A DNA stretch of 64,000 nt. Source: Armatimonadota bacterium (GTDB lineage Bacteria; Armatimonadota; Fimbriimonadia; Fimbriimonadales; Fimbriimonadaceae). This document shows positions 43,884-52,402 of this stretch, one piece after another; position 1 is the first letter of the stretch, and each line of letters opens with the position of its first letter. The DNA lies in assembly GCA_025360125.1 (NCBI GenBank), contig JANYCU010000027.1, positions 62,001-126,000 of the forward strand. The letters run 5' to 3'. The notes under the pieces were generated by a model. It had not been told where the DNA came from. It was given only the letters and a program-made list of their open reading frames with translations, and ran no database searches. The translations under genes were made by a program, and so were the position numbers.

Positions 43884-44789
43884 TTATACCTGCCAGGGCT
43901 TTAGTTCCCCGTGCTCATTGCCCTGATCATCAATCCGCAACGACCCAATTCGCAGGATGGGAACCGGAACGGGTGGAATCGCCGTGCAGCGAACAATCGC
44001 CTTCATCTTCTCGAAATCAATATGGTCGATCATCCCAAAGCCGAAATCCTCACCGGAAACCTTACTGAAGGCGCACAGAGCCCCATGATAGAGTTCCGGA
44101 GCGGCGAGTGACACCCGATTCGTATGACTAAAGTCCATCGCTCGCGAAATCGTTCGTTCATCGTACTCGTCATCGCTGACAATAAAAAGCGAACTCCCAA
44201 TCGTCTCGGCGTATGCCCGATCAATTCCAAGTTTCTCCTTTTGACCGTTGGAAAGCCGTTTACCTGCGCCGAGCCTGGCCCCCTCAAGCCGCGTTTCATT
44301 CAAGTCCACAACGTGGTCCTCGCAACGTTCCAACAAGTCGAGCCACTGGGCCTTACGTTGAGCAATTTGAACGAGATTTGGAAATGATTTGTCAATTCCG
44401 ATGAGCACCTGCCCCTCTGGCACCGCGTCTCGCAACTCATCAGGAATATAAATAACATCGGCGTTGATGTGCTGAAGCATCAATTGTAGCGTTTGTCGAA
44501 GGAGTGGCGTGACTCGGTACACAAAAAGCTGAATGAGCAAATCCCGATCTGAATGGCTCAGGGCTTCCACCAAAGCCGCGAATAACACGTGCGGAGCCCG
44601 CGACGGATCAAGCGAGCCATAGAACCGCTGATACAAGTGGCGGTCACCGCGAAAGAGTGTGAGTGTTGCTGGCTGGCCAAACGCCGCATCGGATGGATCA
44701 AGGCAGAGAAAATCTTGCTGACCTCGATTTTCTTTGATCCAGGTTCGCCATGAAATGCTCGGGTGGCCCACCAACACCGTTCGCTTCAT
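43884..44789 (-). CDS. Conserved-looking hypothetical protein
   Basis: 301 aa, unrecognised. Cytoplasmic by composition: no signal or membrane segment. Begins MKRTVLVGHPSISWRTWI; the middle part (LFAALVEALSHSDRDLLIQL, LQLMLQHINADVIYIPDELR) looks like an alpha/beta nucleotide-handling fold, and RLEGARLGAGKRLSNGQKEKLG resembles a connecting helix. The last 60 residues form a beta unit (MKAIVRCTAIPPVPVPILRIGSL). Start chosen for a TACACT hexamer 7 nt upstream. No neighbour suggests a role. Confidence 0.6.
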   Translation of the reverse strand: MKRTVLVGHPSISWRTWIKENRGQQDFLCLDPSDAAFGQPATLTLFRGDRHLYQRFYGSLDPSRAPHVLFAALVEALSHSDRDLLIQLFVYRVTPLLRQTLQLMLQHINADVIYIPDELRDAVPEGQVLIGIDKSFPNLVQIAQRKAQWLDLLERCEDHVVDLNETRLEGARLGAGKRLSNGQKEKLGIDRAYAETIGSSLFIVSDDEYDERTISRAMDFSHTNRVSLAAPELYHGALCAFSKVSGEDFGFGMIDHIDFEKMKAIVRCTAIPPVPVPILRIGSLRIDDQGNEHGELKPWQV

Positions 44790-44796
44790 AGCTCAA

Positions 44797-44802
44797 AGTG
44801 TA
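44797..44802 (-). promoter_or_regulatory. TACACT -10-like hexamer
   Basis: On the minus strand, 7 nt before the ATG of the unknown gene; preceded by GAG, so GAGTACACT. Confidence 0.4.
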
Positions 44803-44835
44803 CTCGGGGATGGCATATTGTAAAAGGAACTCTCG

Positions 44836-45531
44836 GTGACCTTTTCTTGTTCGCCAGCGTTACAGCAGAAAATGACGGTACAACCAGATCAAAAACCGAA
44901 TTCAATCATAACTCTGACTGGCATATTGATCTGTATGGTCATCGTTGGAATAACCTTATTTTTGGCATTAAAGCCATCCGTTCAGAAACCTGATCCCAAC
45001 ATTCAAATTTGCTTATCAAACCTTGGAAATATGGGTAAGGCGATGGCACTGTATCGGGCTGACAACGATGGCTATTCACCAGTGATTACATCGCCAAGAA
45101 ACAAGTCAATGCTAAATGCTTTATCGAAATACCTCGGCTCACAATCAATGATTTGTCCGGCGGGTGGTCCTGCCATCCAATTTCGGGTTGCAGCAATACC
45201 AGGGACCAGGGAGTTTGTCTTTTATGGCACCTATGACAAATCGGTGATTGCCTATTGTGATTCTCATCTGAAGACAAAATCATCAACCGCCTGGAATTGG
45301 TTTAAGACCAAGCAAGTCCAGGTTTTCGACCCAAAAGATTCGGGCATAACAAATATATTGATGAAAGACGGTTCGGTGAAGTCAATTCCAGCGAGTAGCC
45401 CTTTTCACGAATGGATACTCGACAAAGGGGTATTCAAAATCCACGCTGACTCAATGAAGCCCATACCGAGTACGGGCCAGAGGTTATTTATTTACACATT
45501 CGAGCCGACGCCACCACGGCTAGAACGCTAA
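44836..45531 (+). CDS. Single-TM pilin-module protein, paralogue 1 of 3
   Basis: 231 aa. N-terminal helix ITLTGILICMVIVGITLFLAL, then a module resembling the part of prepilin-like proteins just after the helix: NIQICLSNLGNMGKAMALYR followed by ADNDGYSP. No FTLIE-type prepilin cleavage site. The C-terminal half shares YGTYDKSVIAYCDSHL, ITNILMKDGSVKSIPASSP and the end FEPTPPRLE with the next two genes. GTG start has AAAAGGA about 9 nt upstream; an ATG at 44872 is the alternative. The function is unknown. Confidence 0.65.
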   Translation: MTFSCSPALQQKMTVQPDQKPNSIITLTGILICMVIVGITLFLALKPSVQKPDPNIQICLSNLGNMGKAMALYRADNDGYSPVITSPRNKSMLNALSKYLGSQSMICPAGGPAIQFRVAAIPGTREFVFYGTYDKSVIAYCDSHLKTKSSTAWNWFKTKQVQVFDPKDSGITNILMKDGSVKSIPASSPFHEWILDKGVFKIHADSMKPIPSTGQRLFIYTFEPTPPRLER

Positions 45532-45567
45532 CTTAATTTCGATTTCCAGAGTACAGTAAGTTGGGAA

Positions 45568-46257
45568 ATGGAACGAGCGGCATCCAACGATTCGCAAGGT
45601 TTGACGCTAAAGCGTGTACTCATTTGCGCGGTCATTACTTGCGTCGTTGTTTACTTAGCCGGCCTTAGCAGTGGAATGAGGCGTGAAGCCGCCAAACAGA
45701 ATTGCTTCGCTCGATTTCGAAGCGTGAACCAAGCTTTGGTCTTGTACCGGGCCGATTCCGACGGATTTTCTCCGGTGTATGAACTGAAAGAAATTATCGC
45801 GCCTGAAGTGAAACTCTCGAAGTACGACGGCGGTAAATCTCTCGCATGTCCTAACGACCCTCGTTATTCCGCGATGACTCTTCGCCTTAATACCAAAGGA
45901 ACTGTTTATCGCGCCTCATCACCTGGCCCCCGACCGATTAAGCTGTATTCGACTTATGGCACCGACGATGGCAGTGTCATCGCAACCTGCGAAAATCATC
46001 TCCAACATAAATTTAGGTTCAACATTCCCGGTATCCAGTCAAGTCCCTACTTCAACGATCCACCAACGGGTGGTTCTTATGTTGCGCTACTTCGCAATGG
46101 TTCAGCGAAGTTTGTGCCGTACAACACCAAATTTCAACATTGGATCTGCCGCGACGGAGTAATCATTCGACCAGAAGACCGACCCAAATCTTGGACCGGA
46201 TATTCCAACTTGCAACTGTTCGACTTTGAGCCGAGTCCGCCCCGCTTCGAGCAATAA
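45568..46257 (+). CDS. Single-TM pilin-module protein, paralogue 2 of 3
   Basis: 229 aa. Cytoplasmic start MERAASNDSQGLTLKRVLIC, helix about 14-30, then AKQNCFARFRSVNQALVLYR followed by ADSDGFSPVYE. Cys-matched positions, YGTDDGSVIATCENHL, YVALLRNGSAKFVPYNTK and the terminal FEPSPPRFE align with paralogues 1 and 3. As in those, no prepilin peptidase site is present. TACAGT lies 10 nt before the ATG. Each of the three seems to have its own start region rather than overlapping coupling. Confidence 0.7.
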   Translation: MERAASNDSQGLTLKRVLICAVITCVVVYLAGLSSGMRREAAKQNCFARFRSVNQALVLYRADSDGFSPVYELKEIIAPEVKLSKYDGGKSLACPNDPRYSAMTLRLNTKGTVYRASSPGPRPIKLYSTYGTDDGSVIATCENHLQHKFRFNIPGIQSSPYFNDPPTGGSYVALLRNGSAKFVPYNTKFQHWICRDGVIIRPEDRPKSWTGYSNLQLFDFEPSPPRFEQ

Positions 46258-46311
46258 CTCCCCAGAAATGGCGAAACAGAAAGCTCAGTCCGATGCGTCA
46301 TAGTAACAACG

Positions 46312-46989
46312 ATGAGCCAGGACTCAGACCCGAACAAGTCCTCTTTTTTCACCCTCAAGCGAGTCTTGATTTGCCTTGGTCTGGTTGGCATCGTAGTCTC
46401 GGTTGTCTTAGAGGTTCTACGCAGCAAGGAGCACCAACAATGGGAAATCGATCGAACGACCTGCCTCGAAGCGATGGGGCGGATGCACAAAGCTCTCACC
46501 CTCTATCGGGCCGACAATGACGATTTCTCGCCCGCCTTTGAAGAAAAGGGCCGTGAATTGATGATGGAGCGATTGAAACGATACGCCGGAAACAAAGCCA
46601 TCAATTGCGAAATTGACGGAAGCACTGGTCGCCCCGAACTTCGCGTTGCCGAAAAGAGTTCGACGTCCAAAGTAATGAGTCCATTTGGAGTAGAGGATAA
46701 TTCTCTTGAACTCGAACCATGCTATGAGCATATGCGGTACCACTCCTTTGCAAGAATGGCTGGATGGATGCCATCTTCCAGCTATGAACCCGAGTTTCCA
46801 ACCGGAGGAGTTCTCAACGTTTTATTGAGGAGCGGCACGGCCAAGCCTATTCCTGGCACTACCGAAGACGCCACCTGGATAGTTCAATCTGGGGTCATCG
46901 TTCCAGAAGGGAAACCAACTCACCCCTTATATGGTCGTTCTATCCGCCTAATGCCGTTCGAACCCAGACCACCAAAATTCGAATACTAG
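46312..46989 (+). CDS. Single-TM pilin-module protein, paralogue 3 of 3
   Basis: 225 aa. MSQDSDPNKSSFFTLKRVLI then a helix to about residue 35, followed by DRTTCLEAMGRMHKALTLYR and ADNDDFSPAFE. Ends FEPRPPKFEY. The FTLKRVLIC start of paralogues 2 and 3 recalls the FTLIELLV of real prepilins but lacks the Glu at +5 and the leader Gly, so cleavage and assembly as a pilin are unlikely. Its stop overlaps the convergent gene's stop (CTAG, 4 nt). Confidence 0.7.
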   Translation: MSQDSDPNKSSFFTLKRVLICLGLVGIVVSVVLEVLRSKEHQQWEIDRTTCLEAMGRMHKALTLYRADNDDFSPAFEEKGRELMMERLKRYAGNKAINCEIDGSTGRPELRVAEKSSTSKVMSPFGVEDNSLELEPCYEHMRYHSFARMAGWMPSSSYEPEFPTGGVLNVLLRSGTAKPIPGTTEDATWIVQSGVIVPEGKPTHPLYGRSIRLMPFEPRPPKFEY

Positions 46990-47909
46990 CCCCTCGGCTG
47001 CGTCGCGATGTGCTGGAAGAAGCCCTGGATACTCGATGACCGAATCACCGCAAACGAAGTCAAATACTTGACTGGCCGCCTCGTAGAGAAGTCAAAATAC
47101 ATCTCCTTAGGATCCGGAGCCTCAGTCCCTTTCTTGATCAGTTTGCCCTGAACTACTTCGTTCCTATTGCGTACCGGAGCGACTTCCTTCTCAATTCGGT
47201 CCCAGTCAAACAATCCAACCATCGCTAAGTTGTCCATTCCCACAAAACCCGCCTCCATCACTTGAAAATGTTCTAACTTGTCATCGATACTAACCGTCGG
47301 ACCAACCACCTTAAAACCTACATCGCTGATCGTCTTTGTGGTTCCCGGAGCCGCATCAAATGATCCGGCAAATGAACGCGATTGAATCGAAACCCGTAGG
47401 TTCGAGAACGCAAATTTCGGAATCCCAATTTTGCTCAGCGAATAATATTTCCGATCGGCAGTAGTGATTCCTCTTCCGCTCTTAGCACCTGCAAATGAGC
47501 ATGAAATGGTGGGCTTATCGCTCGCCGATTTCGGAATTCCTGCCGCCTGCGGCATCTCCACAATCAGCGAAACTTCCCCTGGCTCCATGTTGTCCGCCTC
47601 AGCTGTCGGAATCGCTATCTGATTATCGTTAACGACTTTGCCCGTCGGGTTCCAAAACGTCAGCGTTCCTGCCGCTTCTTTCCGCACCAACTCAACAATC
47701 CGAACAAAATCCGGATGCTTGGTAACCGCCTCAAGAATCTCATTCGACACGTTCTCGTCGTTCACCAGCACCAGCGCGGCCGTCTGTCCCGATGACGACT
47801 CTAAAATCGTATCCTTCCGCTCAAACGCGAATTGCGATTTCGGCACGAATTGAATGGGCAAAACCCCTTGGGCAAAAGGAGCGACCGCGAGGGCAAGCAA
47901 TGAAATCAT
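46986..47909 (-). CDS. Secreted hypothetical protein
   Basis: 307 aa with an N-terminal signal (MISLLALAVAPFAQGVLP). Mixed alpha/beta after that, with Ser/Lys-rich segments. I recognise no family. Late in the protein: GLFDWDRIEKEVAPVRNRNE, STRRPVKYLTSFAVIRSSS and IQGFFQHIATQPRG. It diverges from the lyase gene at 47971 with 61 bp between starts, each with its own TANNNT element. Function unknown. Confidence 0.65.
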   Translation of the reverse strand: MISLLALAVAPFAQGVLPIQFVPKSQFAFERKDTILESSSGQTAALVLVNDENVSNEILEAVTKHPDFVRIVELVRKEAAGTLTFWNPTGKVVNDNQIAIPTAEADNMEPGEVSLIVEMPQAAGIPKSASDKPTISCSFAGAKSGRGITTADRKYYSLSKIGIPKFAFSNLRVSIQSRSFAGSFDAAPGTTKTISDVGFKVVGPTVSIDDKLEHFQVMEAGFVGMDNLAMVGLFDWDRIEKEVAPVRNRNEVVQGKLIKKGTEAPDPKEMYFDFSTRRPVKYLTSFAVIRSSSIQGFFQHIATQPRG

Positions 47910-47915
47910 AGGTTA

Positions 47916-47921
47916 ATGGTA
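47916..47921 (-). promoter_or_regulatory. TACCAT -10-like hexamer
   Basis: 6 nt before the ATG at 47909 on the minus strand. The mirror element of the divergent gene is at 47959-47964. Confidence 0.45.
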
Positions 47922-47958
47922 CTACGACTGGACCCGATCTGTGTTCATTCATGTCCGG

Positions 47959-47964
47959 TAACAT
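47959..47964 (+). promoter_or_regulatory. TAACAT -10-like hexamer
   Basis: GGTAACAT, 6 nt before the ATG of the lyase gene; spacer CTAAGC has no SD. Confidence 0.45.
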
Positions 47965-47970
47965 CTAAGC

Positions 47971-48852
47971 ATGATTCAACCACCGCTGCAATCGCCCGGA
48001 CAACTCCTCCGCGACCAAATGGCGAAGGATATCGTGGTGATGCCGGGTGCGTTCTCCCCATTGTCTGCCCTTGCGGCAGTCAAGCAGGGAGCGAAGGCGG
48101 TCTACCTCAGCGGCGGAGCGATCACCAATAACCTCCTTGGCGTTCCCGACATCGCCCTTGTTTCCCTCGACGAGATGTCCGGCGTGGCCGCCCGAGCCTG
48201 TCAAGTTGCCCCCGTACCCATCATTTGCGATGCGGACACTGGCTTTGGCGAAGCGTGGAACACCGTCCGAACCGTCATCGAAATGGAACGCGCTGGCCTT
48301 GCCGGAATCCATCTTGAAGACCAGGTCAGTCCCAAACGTTGCGGACACCTCGACGGTAAAGATGTTATTTCGATAGAGCATATGGAAGGGAAGATCCGTG
48401 CCGCCGTCAGCGCCAAACGCGACCCATCATTTCTCATCATCGCCAGAACCGACGCCCGCGGAGTGGAGGGTCTCGACGCTGCCATCGACCGCGCCAAAGC
48501 GTACGTCCAAGCTGGCGCCGACGCCATCTTCCCCGAAGGACTAGCCAACGAAGCCGAATTCGCGGCATTCCGAAAAGGCGTCGACGCGCCATTGCTGGCA
48601 AACATGACGGAGTTCGGCAAAACCCCGCTCATCCCCGCCGCCCAGTTCAAAGAGCTGGGCTACCAAATGGTCATCTTCCCGGTCACGGCCCTGCGCGTCA
48701 TGCTCAAATCCGTCGAAGAGTTTTACGCCGAACTCCTCGCCACCGGAACTCAAGCAGGCTGGATCGACAAAATGCGCACTCGCGCAGAACTGTATGAAAC
48801 GATCGACTACGCCGACTACTCAGCGAAAGAACAGGTCTGGAAAGGGAAGTAG
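47971..48852 (+). CDS. prpB: Methylisocitrate lyase-like (PrpB) or related isocitrate-lyase-family enzyme
   Basis: 293 aa, ICL/PEP mutase family. Metal site in ICDADTGFGE (Asp87, Asp89), LEDQ (Glu116) and the catalytic Cys loop KRCGHLDGK with Cys124; KRCGH is the PrpB form, KKCGH the ICL form. C-terminal part has ARTDARGVEGLDAAI and PLLANMTEFGKTP. The classical product is pyruvate plus succinate from 2-methylisocitrate. prpC and prpD are not adjacent, so the pathway assignment and gene symbol are tentative. Single gene with a TANNNT-led start. Confidence 0.82.
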   Translation: MIQPPLQSPGQLLRDQMAKDIVVMPGAFSPLSALAAVKQGAKAVYLSGGAITNNLLGVPDIALVSLDEMSGVAARACQVAPVPIICDADTGFGEAWNTVRTVIEMERAGLAGIHLEDQVSPKRCGHLDGKDVISIEHMEGKIRAAVSAKRDPSFLIIARTDARGVEGLDAAIDRAKAYVQAGADAIFPEGLANEAEFAAFRKGVDAPLLANMTEFGKTPLIPAAQFKELGYQMVIFPVTALRVMLKSVEEFYAELLATGTQAGWIDKMRTRAELYETIDYADYSAKEQVWKGK

Positions 48853-48943
48853 CTGAGAAGCCAAGAAGACAGGAAGCTGCTAGCAAAAAATCTGCTAGCC
48901 ACGTTGTCTCGAACTCGAATTTGCACTTTTTCCCCAAAACCCC

Positions 48944-48971
48944 TTGACATTTCAAAATAATCTTGTATTAT
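48944..48971 (+). promoter_or_regulatory. Sigma-70-type promoter of the GntR/ABC operon
   Basis: TTGACA (48944-48949), 16 bp, TATTAT (48966-48971). The ATG follows 15 bp after the -10. One of the few sites in the window with a clear consensus -35. Confidence 0.75.
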
Positions 48972-48983
48972 TGAATTAATACA
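48964..48983. promoter_or_regulatory. GntR operator: TGTATTA-N6-TAATACA
   Basis: Perfect 7-bp inverted repeat overlapping the -10 box and the probable transcription start, just before the GntR gene. Placement fits autorepression of the operon by the YtrA-type regulator. Confidence 0.75.
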
Positions 48984-48985
48984 GT

Positions 48986-49381
48986 ATGCAAATACGAATC
49001 ACTGAACAAGATGGGGTGCCGATCTACCTGCAGATCGTTAACCAGGTGAAATTTCTCATCGCTTCGGGGCGACTCACCCCCGGCGAAGAAATGCCACCAA
49101 TAAGGACCCTGGCCGAAACCTTAACCGTCAACCCGAACACCGTCGCCCGAGCCTATCGGGAGCTTGAAAACGAGGGAATCGTCACCAAGAAGCGAACAAG
49201 TGGTACCTACGTCTCGGAAAGCGGTCCGCGCCTATCTCGCGACGAATGCCTCAAGATTCTCACCGAGCGAATCGACGCCCTCCTTGCCGAGGCCAAGCAA
49301 ATGGAAATTGGCAACGACGAAATTTTAGAACTGATCAAACAACGCAACCACCTGATGACCAACGGAGAACCAACCAAATGA
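48986..49381 (+). CDS. GntR-family regulator, YtrA subfamily
   Basis: 131 aa. Winged-helix GntR domain at residues 8-75 (GVPIYLQIVNQVKFLIASGR, MPPIRTLAETLTVNPNTVAR, ELENEGIVTKKRTSGTYVSE) and a short helical C-terminal part of about 50 residues, the length that marks YtrA proteins. These repress ABC exporter operons and release on envelope-stress signals. It lies first in the operon, overlaps the ATPase gene by 4 nt (ATGA), and has an operator in its own promoter. Confidence 0.92.
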   Translation: MQIRITEQDGVPIYLQIVNQVKFLIASGRLTPGEEMPPIRTLAETLTVNPNTVARAYRELENEGIVTKKRTSGTYVSESGPRLSRDECLKILTERIDALLAEAKQMEIGNDEILELIKQRNHLMTNGEPTK

Positions 49382-50262
49382 ACGAACCGATAATTGAAAT
49401 CAAAAACCTAGTCCGAGAATTTGGCAACAAGCGAGCCCTTGACAATGTCTCGATGACTATTCAACCCGGAACCGTCATGGGCCTAGTTGGTGAAAACGGA
49501 GCTGGCAAAACCACCCTCATCAAGCATGTTTTAGGTCTCTTGAAAGCTCAACAAGGAACGGTAAAGGTCTTTGGAATGGACCCCGTCTCCAATCCAGAGG
49601 GAGTACTTTCCAAAATTGGCTACCTCTCCGAAGAAGGCGACATGCCTACCTGGATGAAGGTACACGAGCTCATGCGCTATTCGGCGGCGTTCTACCCAAC
49701 TTGGGACGACCAATACGCCATGAAACTGCTGGAAGAATTCAAACTCGACCCCGGAGCAAAGCTTAGCAAGATGTCAAAAGGCCAGCGATCACGGGCTGGA
49801 TTGCTTGTCGCGATGGCGTATCGACCAGAACTCTTGGTGCTCGACGAACCGTCATCCGGCCTCGACCCAATCGTCCGCAAAGATATTCTCGGGGCCATCA
49901 TCCGCACCATTGCCGATGACGGACGAACCGTTCTGTTCTCGTCCCATCTCCTGAGCGAAGTGGAACGAGTTGCCGACCAAATCTCCATTGTCAGAAACGG
50001 CAAAATCCTGATCTCGGACAACCTCGATACGGTCAAAGAGAGCCACTTGCGAGCAACGCTTTTATTCGAAGAACCATTGTCGCGACACCCAGATCTTGCG
50101 GGAAGCCTAACGTGGTCCGGCAGTGGCAAAGAGTGGCAGCTCACGTATTGCGGTGACGGAAAGAGCCTCGATGCGGCGGCAAAATTGCTTGGCGCAAAGG
50201 TCATCGAGCGAGCCGGACTTTCGCTTGAGGAAATCTTCGTCGCCCAAGTGGGGGCAGCATGA
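49378..50262 (+). CDS. ABC transporter ATPase (YtrB/CcmA-like)
   Basis: 294 aa from ATG 49378; an open frame reaches back to 49246 inside the regulator gene but belongs to no domain. Walker A VGENGAGKT 37-45, Q-loop near GYLSEEGDMPTWMKV, signature MSKGQRSRAG, Walker B LLVLDEPSSGLDPIV, H-loop LFSSHLLSEVERVADQ. Single domain with a C-terminal tail typical of ABC-2 exporters. Overlaps its permease by 4 nt (ATGA). Confidence 0.92.
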   Translation: MNEPIIEIKNLVREFGNKRALDNVSMTIQPGTVMGLVGENGAGKTTLIKHVLGLLKAQQGTVKVFGMDPVSNPEGVLSKIGYLSEEGDMPTWMKVHELMRYSAAFYPTWDDQYAMKLLEEFKLDPGAKLSKMSKGQRSRAGLLVAMAYRPELLVLDEPSSGLDPIVRKDILGAIIRTIADDGRTVLFSSHLLSEVERVADQISIVRNGKILISDNLDTVKESHLRATLLFEEPLSRHPDLAGSLTWSGSGKEWQLTYCGDGKSLDAAAKLLGAKVIERAGLSLEEIFVAQVGAA

Positions 50263-51983
50263 TCGCCGCAAGAACCCTCGCGTGGTCGATTTGGCAGCGT
50301 AACAGCCGCTGGCTCATTCTTATCGCCGGCTATTTTGTTTTCTACGGCCTGGTTATTGTCCGCCTTAATGGAACAGACAATCACCCGACCTTGTTTGCCG
50401 TCGCGTCAGTATTTCTCATCTTTTGCTATTTGGCATTAACCGGGATTTTCATGTACCAAGACACCGATGTTGGCGTCCGAGGGTCGGCCTATCCAACCCA
50501 CATGTTCACCTTGCCCCTCCGGACATACCAATTAGTTTTCGTACCAATGTTGACCGGAACCGTTGTGTTCCTCAGCTCGGGTCTGGCAATCACAAAATTG
50601 ATCCACGGATACTATCCAGACTTCCCGGTTTTCTGGCCTGTCATGCTCGTTACCGCAACATTGGCGATGCTTCAAGCCTTGTTTTGGTACCCCCTGGGAG
50701 TGCCATATTCGAAGCTCGTTTTGACTCTGATCGGCCTGCCAACCCTTGTCTACTATGTCTGCATGCCGTTGGCTGACAAAGTCAGCGAACTGATCGTCTG
50801 TGAATATCTTGGGTTGGTCATTCTCTCTTGCTATGCCATCGCGTATCACGGGGTTGCCATGGCACGGCAAGGGAAAATTCAACTCTTTTCTCTAAAACCT
50901 AAGATCACGCCCGCCCGAATACATAAACAATCGAAATGGCTTAAATTTTCCAGTCCGGCTGCAGCCCAACGCTGGTACGAGTGGCGTCAGCAGGGTCTGA
51001 TTTTGCCTTGTTTGGTGCTGTTCTGTTGCTCAATATTTTCAGTCGAAATGTTTCGCGAAAGGGGATACGTGGGGCCAGTAACCGCTCAAGGGCCAAACAA
51101 AGACGGTCTGTATCCGATGGTATGGCCCATGATCAGCGCGTATGCGCCACTCCTGGTTTTTCTTGTCCCCGTGATTGCCCTCATTGTCGGTTGCGGGGCT
51201 CGTCGTACTGACATCAAGCACTCCGACCGAACTTTTCTTCTTTTCTTTGGGGCACGTCCGATGTCCGATGGAGGGTTGGTTGCTCAAAAGCTCTGGATGG
51301 CATTGAAAAGCTCACTGGTGGCTTGGGGCATAATTTTAGTTCAATTCATGGCTATGTTGCCCATTCGAGCCGCCGTTTGGGATGCCAAGACTCAAGTTAT
51401 TGTTGATCAAGATACTACGATATTTCGGATGCTAGTTTCGTATCTGAATCCGCAGTTTATAGCCCTAACGCTTTCCTTCATTTTTGTGGTCATACTCCTT
51501 ACTTGGCGGAACTTTATCATTGGGTTTTGGACTGAGCTTAGTGGCAAAACTTGGCTCCGATATGGCTATCCAATCGGCTCGATTGCCCTTTACATTGGCG
51601 TTGACGTGTTTTTGACTCGGCGTAGCCCTGGTGGCCAACCCATTGGACCCAATTTCGAGCAAACCGTGATGATCATCTGGGCAATAAATGTATTGAGAGC
51701 AATTTTGGCCACTACGTTGATCTGGCGTCAGCTACGTTCTGGCGTCCTAACTCCGCGGACCCTCCTTAGAGGTGCGATTTTAGGTTCCCTGCTGTTAGCA
51801 AGCTTGATGGTTGCCGTGTGGTTTTATACAGGATCAAATAGGCCAGAAATTGCCACAATCTATCATTCGTCGCCAAACTTTGCGGGGAGCCTCGTGATCG
51901 GGCTCACCGTGCTTTGGACTCCAATCGTGCGAATTTTGATGGCAACCGAAATGCTCCACCAGAATCGGCATAGGGCTACTTAA
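50259..51983 (+). CDS. ABC-2-type permease of the GntR-linked exporter
   Basis: 574 aa with about 12 hydrophobic segments, starting WLILIAGYFVFYGLVIVRLN and ending with VIGLTVLWTPIVRILMATEM. Two groups of helices are separated by a soluble loop near residues 200-245 (KITPARIHKQSKWLKFSSPA and AQRWYEWRQQG). The overall layout is that of YtrC/YtrD-type permeases, possibly two permease halves fused. The exported substrate is unknown. It closes the three-gene unit. Confidence 0.8.
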   Translation: MIAARTLAWSIWQRNSRWLILIAGYFVFYGLVIVRLNGTDNHPTLFAVASVFLIFCYLALTGIFMYQDTDVGVRGSAYPTHMFTLPLRTYQLVFVPMLTGTVVFLSSGLAITKLIHGYYPDFPVFWPVMLVTATLAMLQALFWYPLGVPYSKLVLTLIGLPTLVYYVCMPLADKVSELIVCEYLGLVILSCYAIAYHGVAMARQGKIQLFSLKPKITPARIHKQSKWLKFSSPAAAQRWYEWRQQGLILPCLVLFCCSIFSVEMFRERGYVGPVTAQGPNKDGLYPMVWPMISAYAPLLVFLVPVIALIVGCGARRTDIKHSDRTFLLFFGARPMSDGGLVAQKLWMALKSSLVAWGIILVQFMAMLPIRAAVWDAKTQVIVDQDTTIFRMLVSYLNPQFIALTLSFIFVVILLTWRNFIIGFWTELSGKTWLRYGYPIGSIALYIGVDVFLTRRSPGGQPIGPNFEQTVMIIWAINVLRAILATTLIWRQLRSGVLTPRTLLRGAILGSLLLASLMVAVWFYTGSNRPEIATIYHSSPNFAGSLVIGLTVLWTPIVRILMATEMLHQNRHRAT

Positions 51984-51996
51984 CCGGTCGGGCGAC

Positions 51997-52332
51997 CTAG
52001 CGTCGCTCGACTCGCCAGAAATTGTTTCCGCTCGTCGAACCTTTTTCAACGAATGCGAAACTAGCGTTCTCTCCCACAATCGTGCGGAATTTCTCATCCG
52101 CCGGAATCGTCGCAATTTGCCCCATCTTGACGATTACGAAATCACCAGATGCCAGCACTAAAGTCACTTCATTTTCTTTAGGAGTCGGAATTTGAACCGC
52201 CATCTTAACCAACACTCGCTCCTTCTCATCTGGCTTTCCTTTCCCAAGACCAGGATCGACTCCACCTTGGTAGGAAAAACAAATGGCGACAAAACTTAGA
52301 ACGAGAACGGCAGAAACAAAGCGATTAGACAC
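51997..52332 (-). CDS. Small secreted hypothetical protein
   Basis: 111 aa with signal peptide (FVSAVLVLSFVAICFSY). The mature part is a small beta domain: GLGKGKPDEKERVLVKMAVQ, KENEVTLVLASGDFVIVKMG and SFAFVEKGSTSGNNFWRVER. No family recognised. GTG start. It converges with the ABC permease (13 bp between stops) and diverges from the TPR gene, with 70 bp between starts. Confidence 0.6.
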   Translation of the reverse strand: MSNRFVSAVLVLSFVAICFSYQGGVDPGLGKGKPDEKERVLVKMAVQIPTPKENEVTLVLASGDFVIVKMGQIATIPADEKFRTIVGENASFAFVEKGSTSGNNFWRVERR

Positions 52333-52402
52333 GATAGAAAGAGACGGGCAAGGTGCCTCAAAGTTACTGGCGTATTCAACAAATGGTGGTAAAACTGGCG
52401 AT

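Noticed and set aside
48201-48650. 149-aa minus-strand frame opposite the PrpB-like gene
   Set aside because: Antisense shadow of a conserved enzyme, Ser/Ala/Arg-rich and without domain.
49246-49377. Upstream extension of the ABC ATPase gene
   Set aside because: These 44 codons lie inside the GntR gene; the ATG at 49378 has the typical ATGA coupling and begins at the normal ABC N-terminus.
49692-50384. 230-aa minus-strand frame opposite the ABC ATPase
   Set aside because: Antisense to Walker-containing coding sequence; Ser/Arg/Pro-rich shadow.
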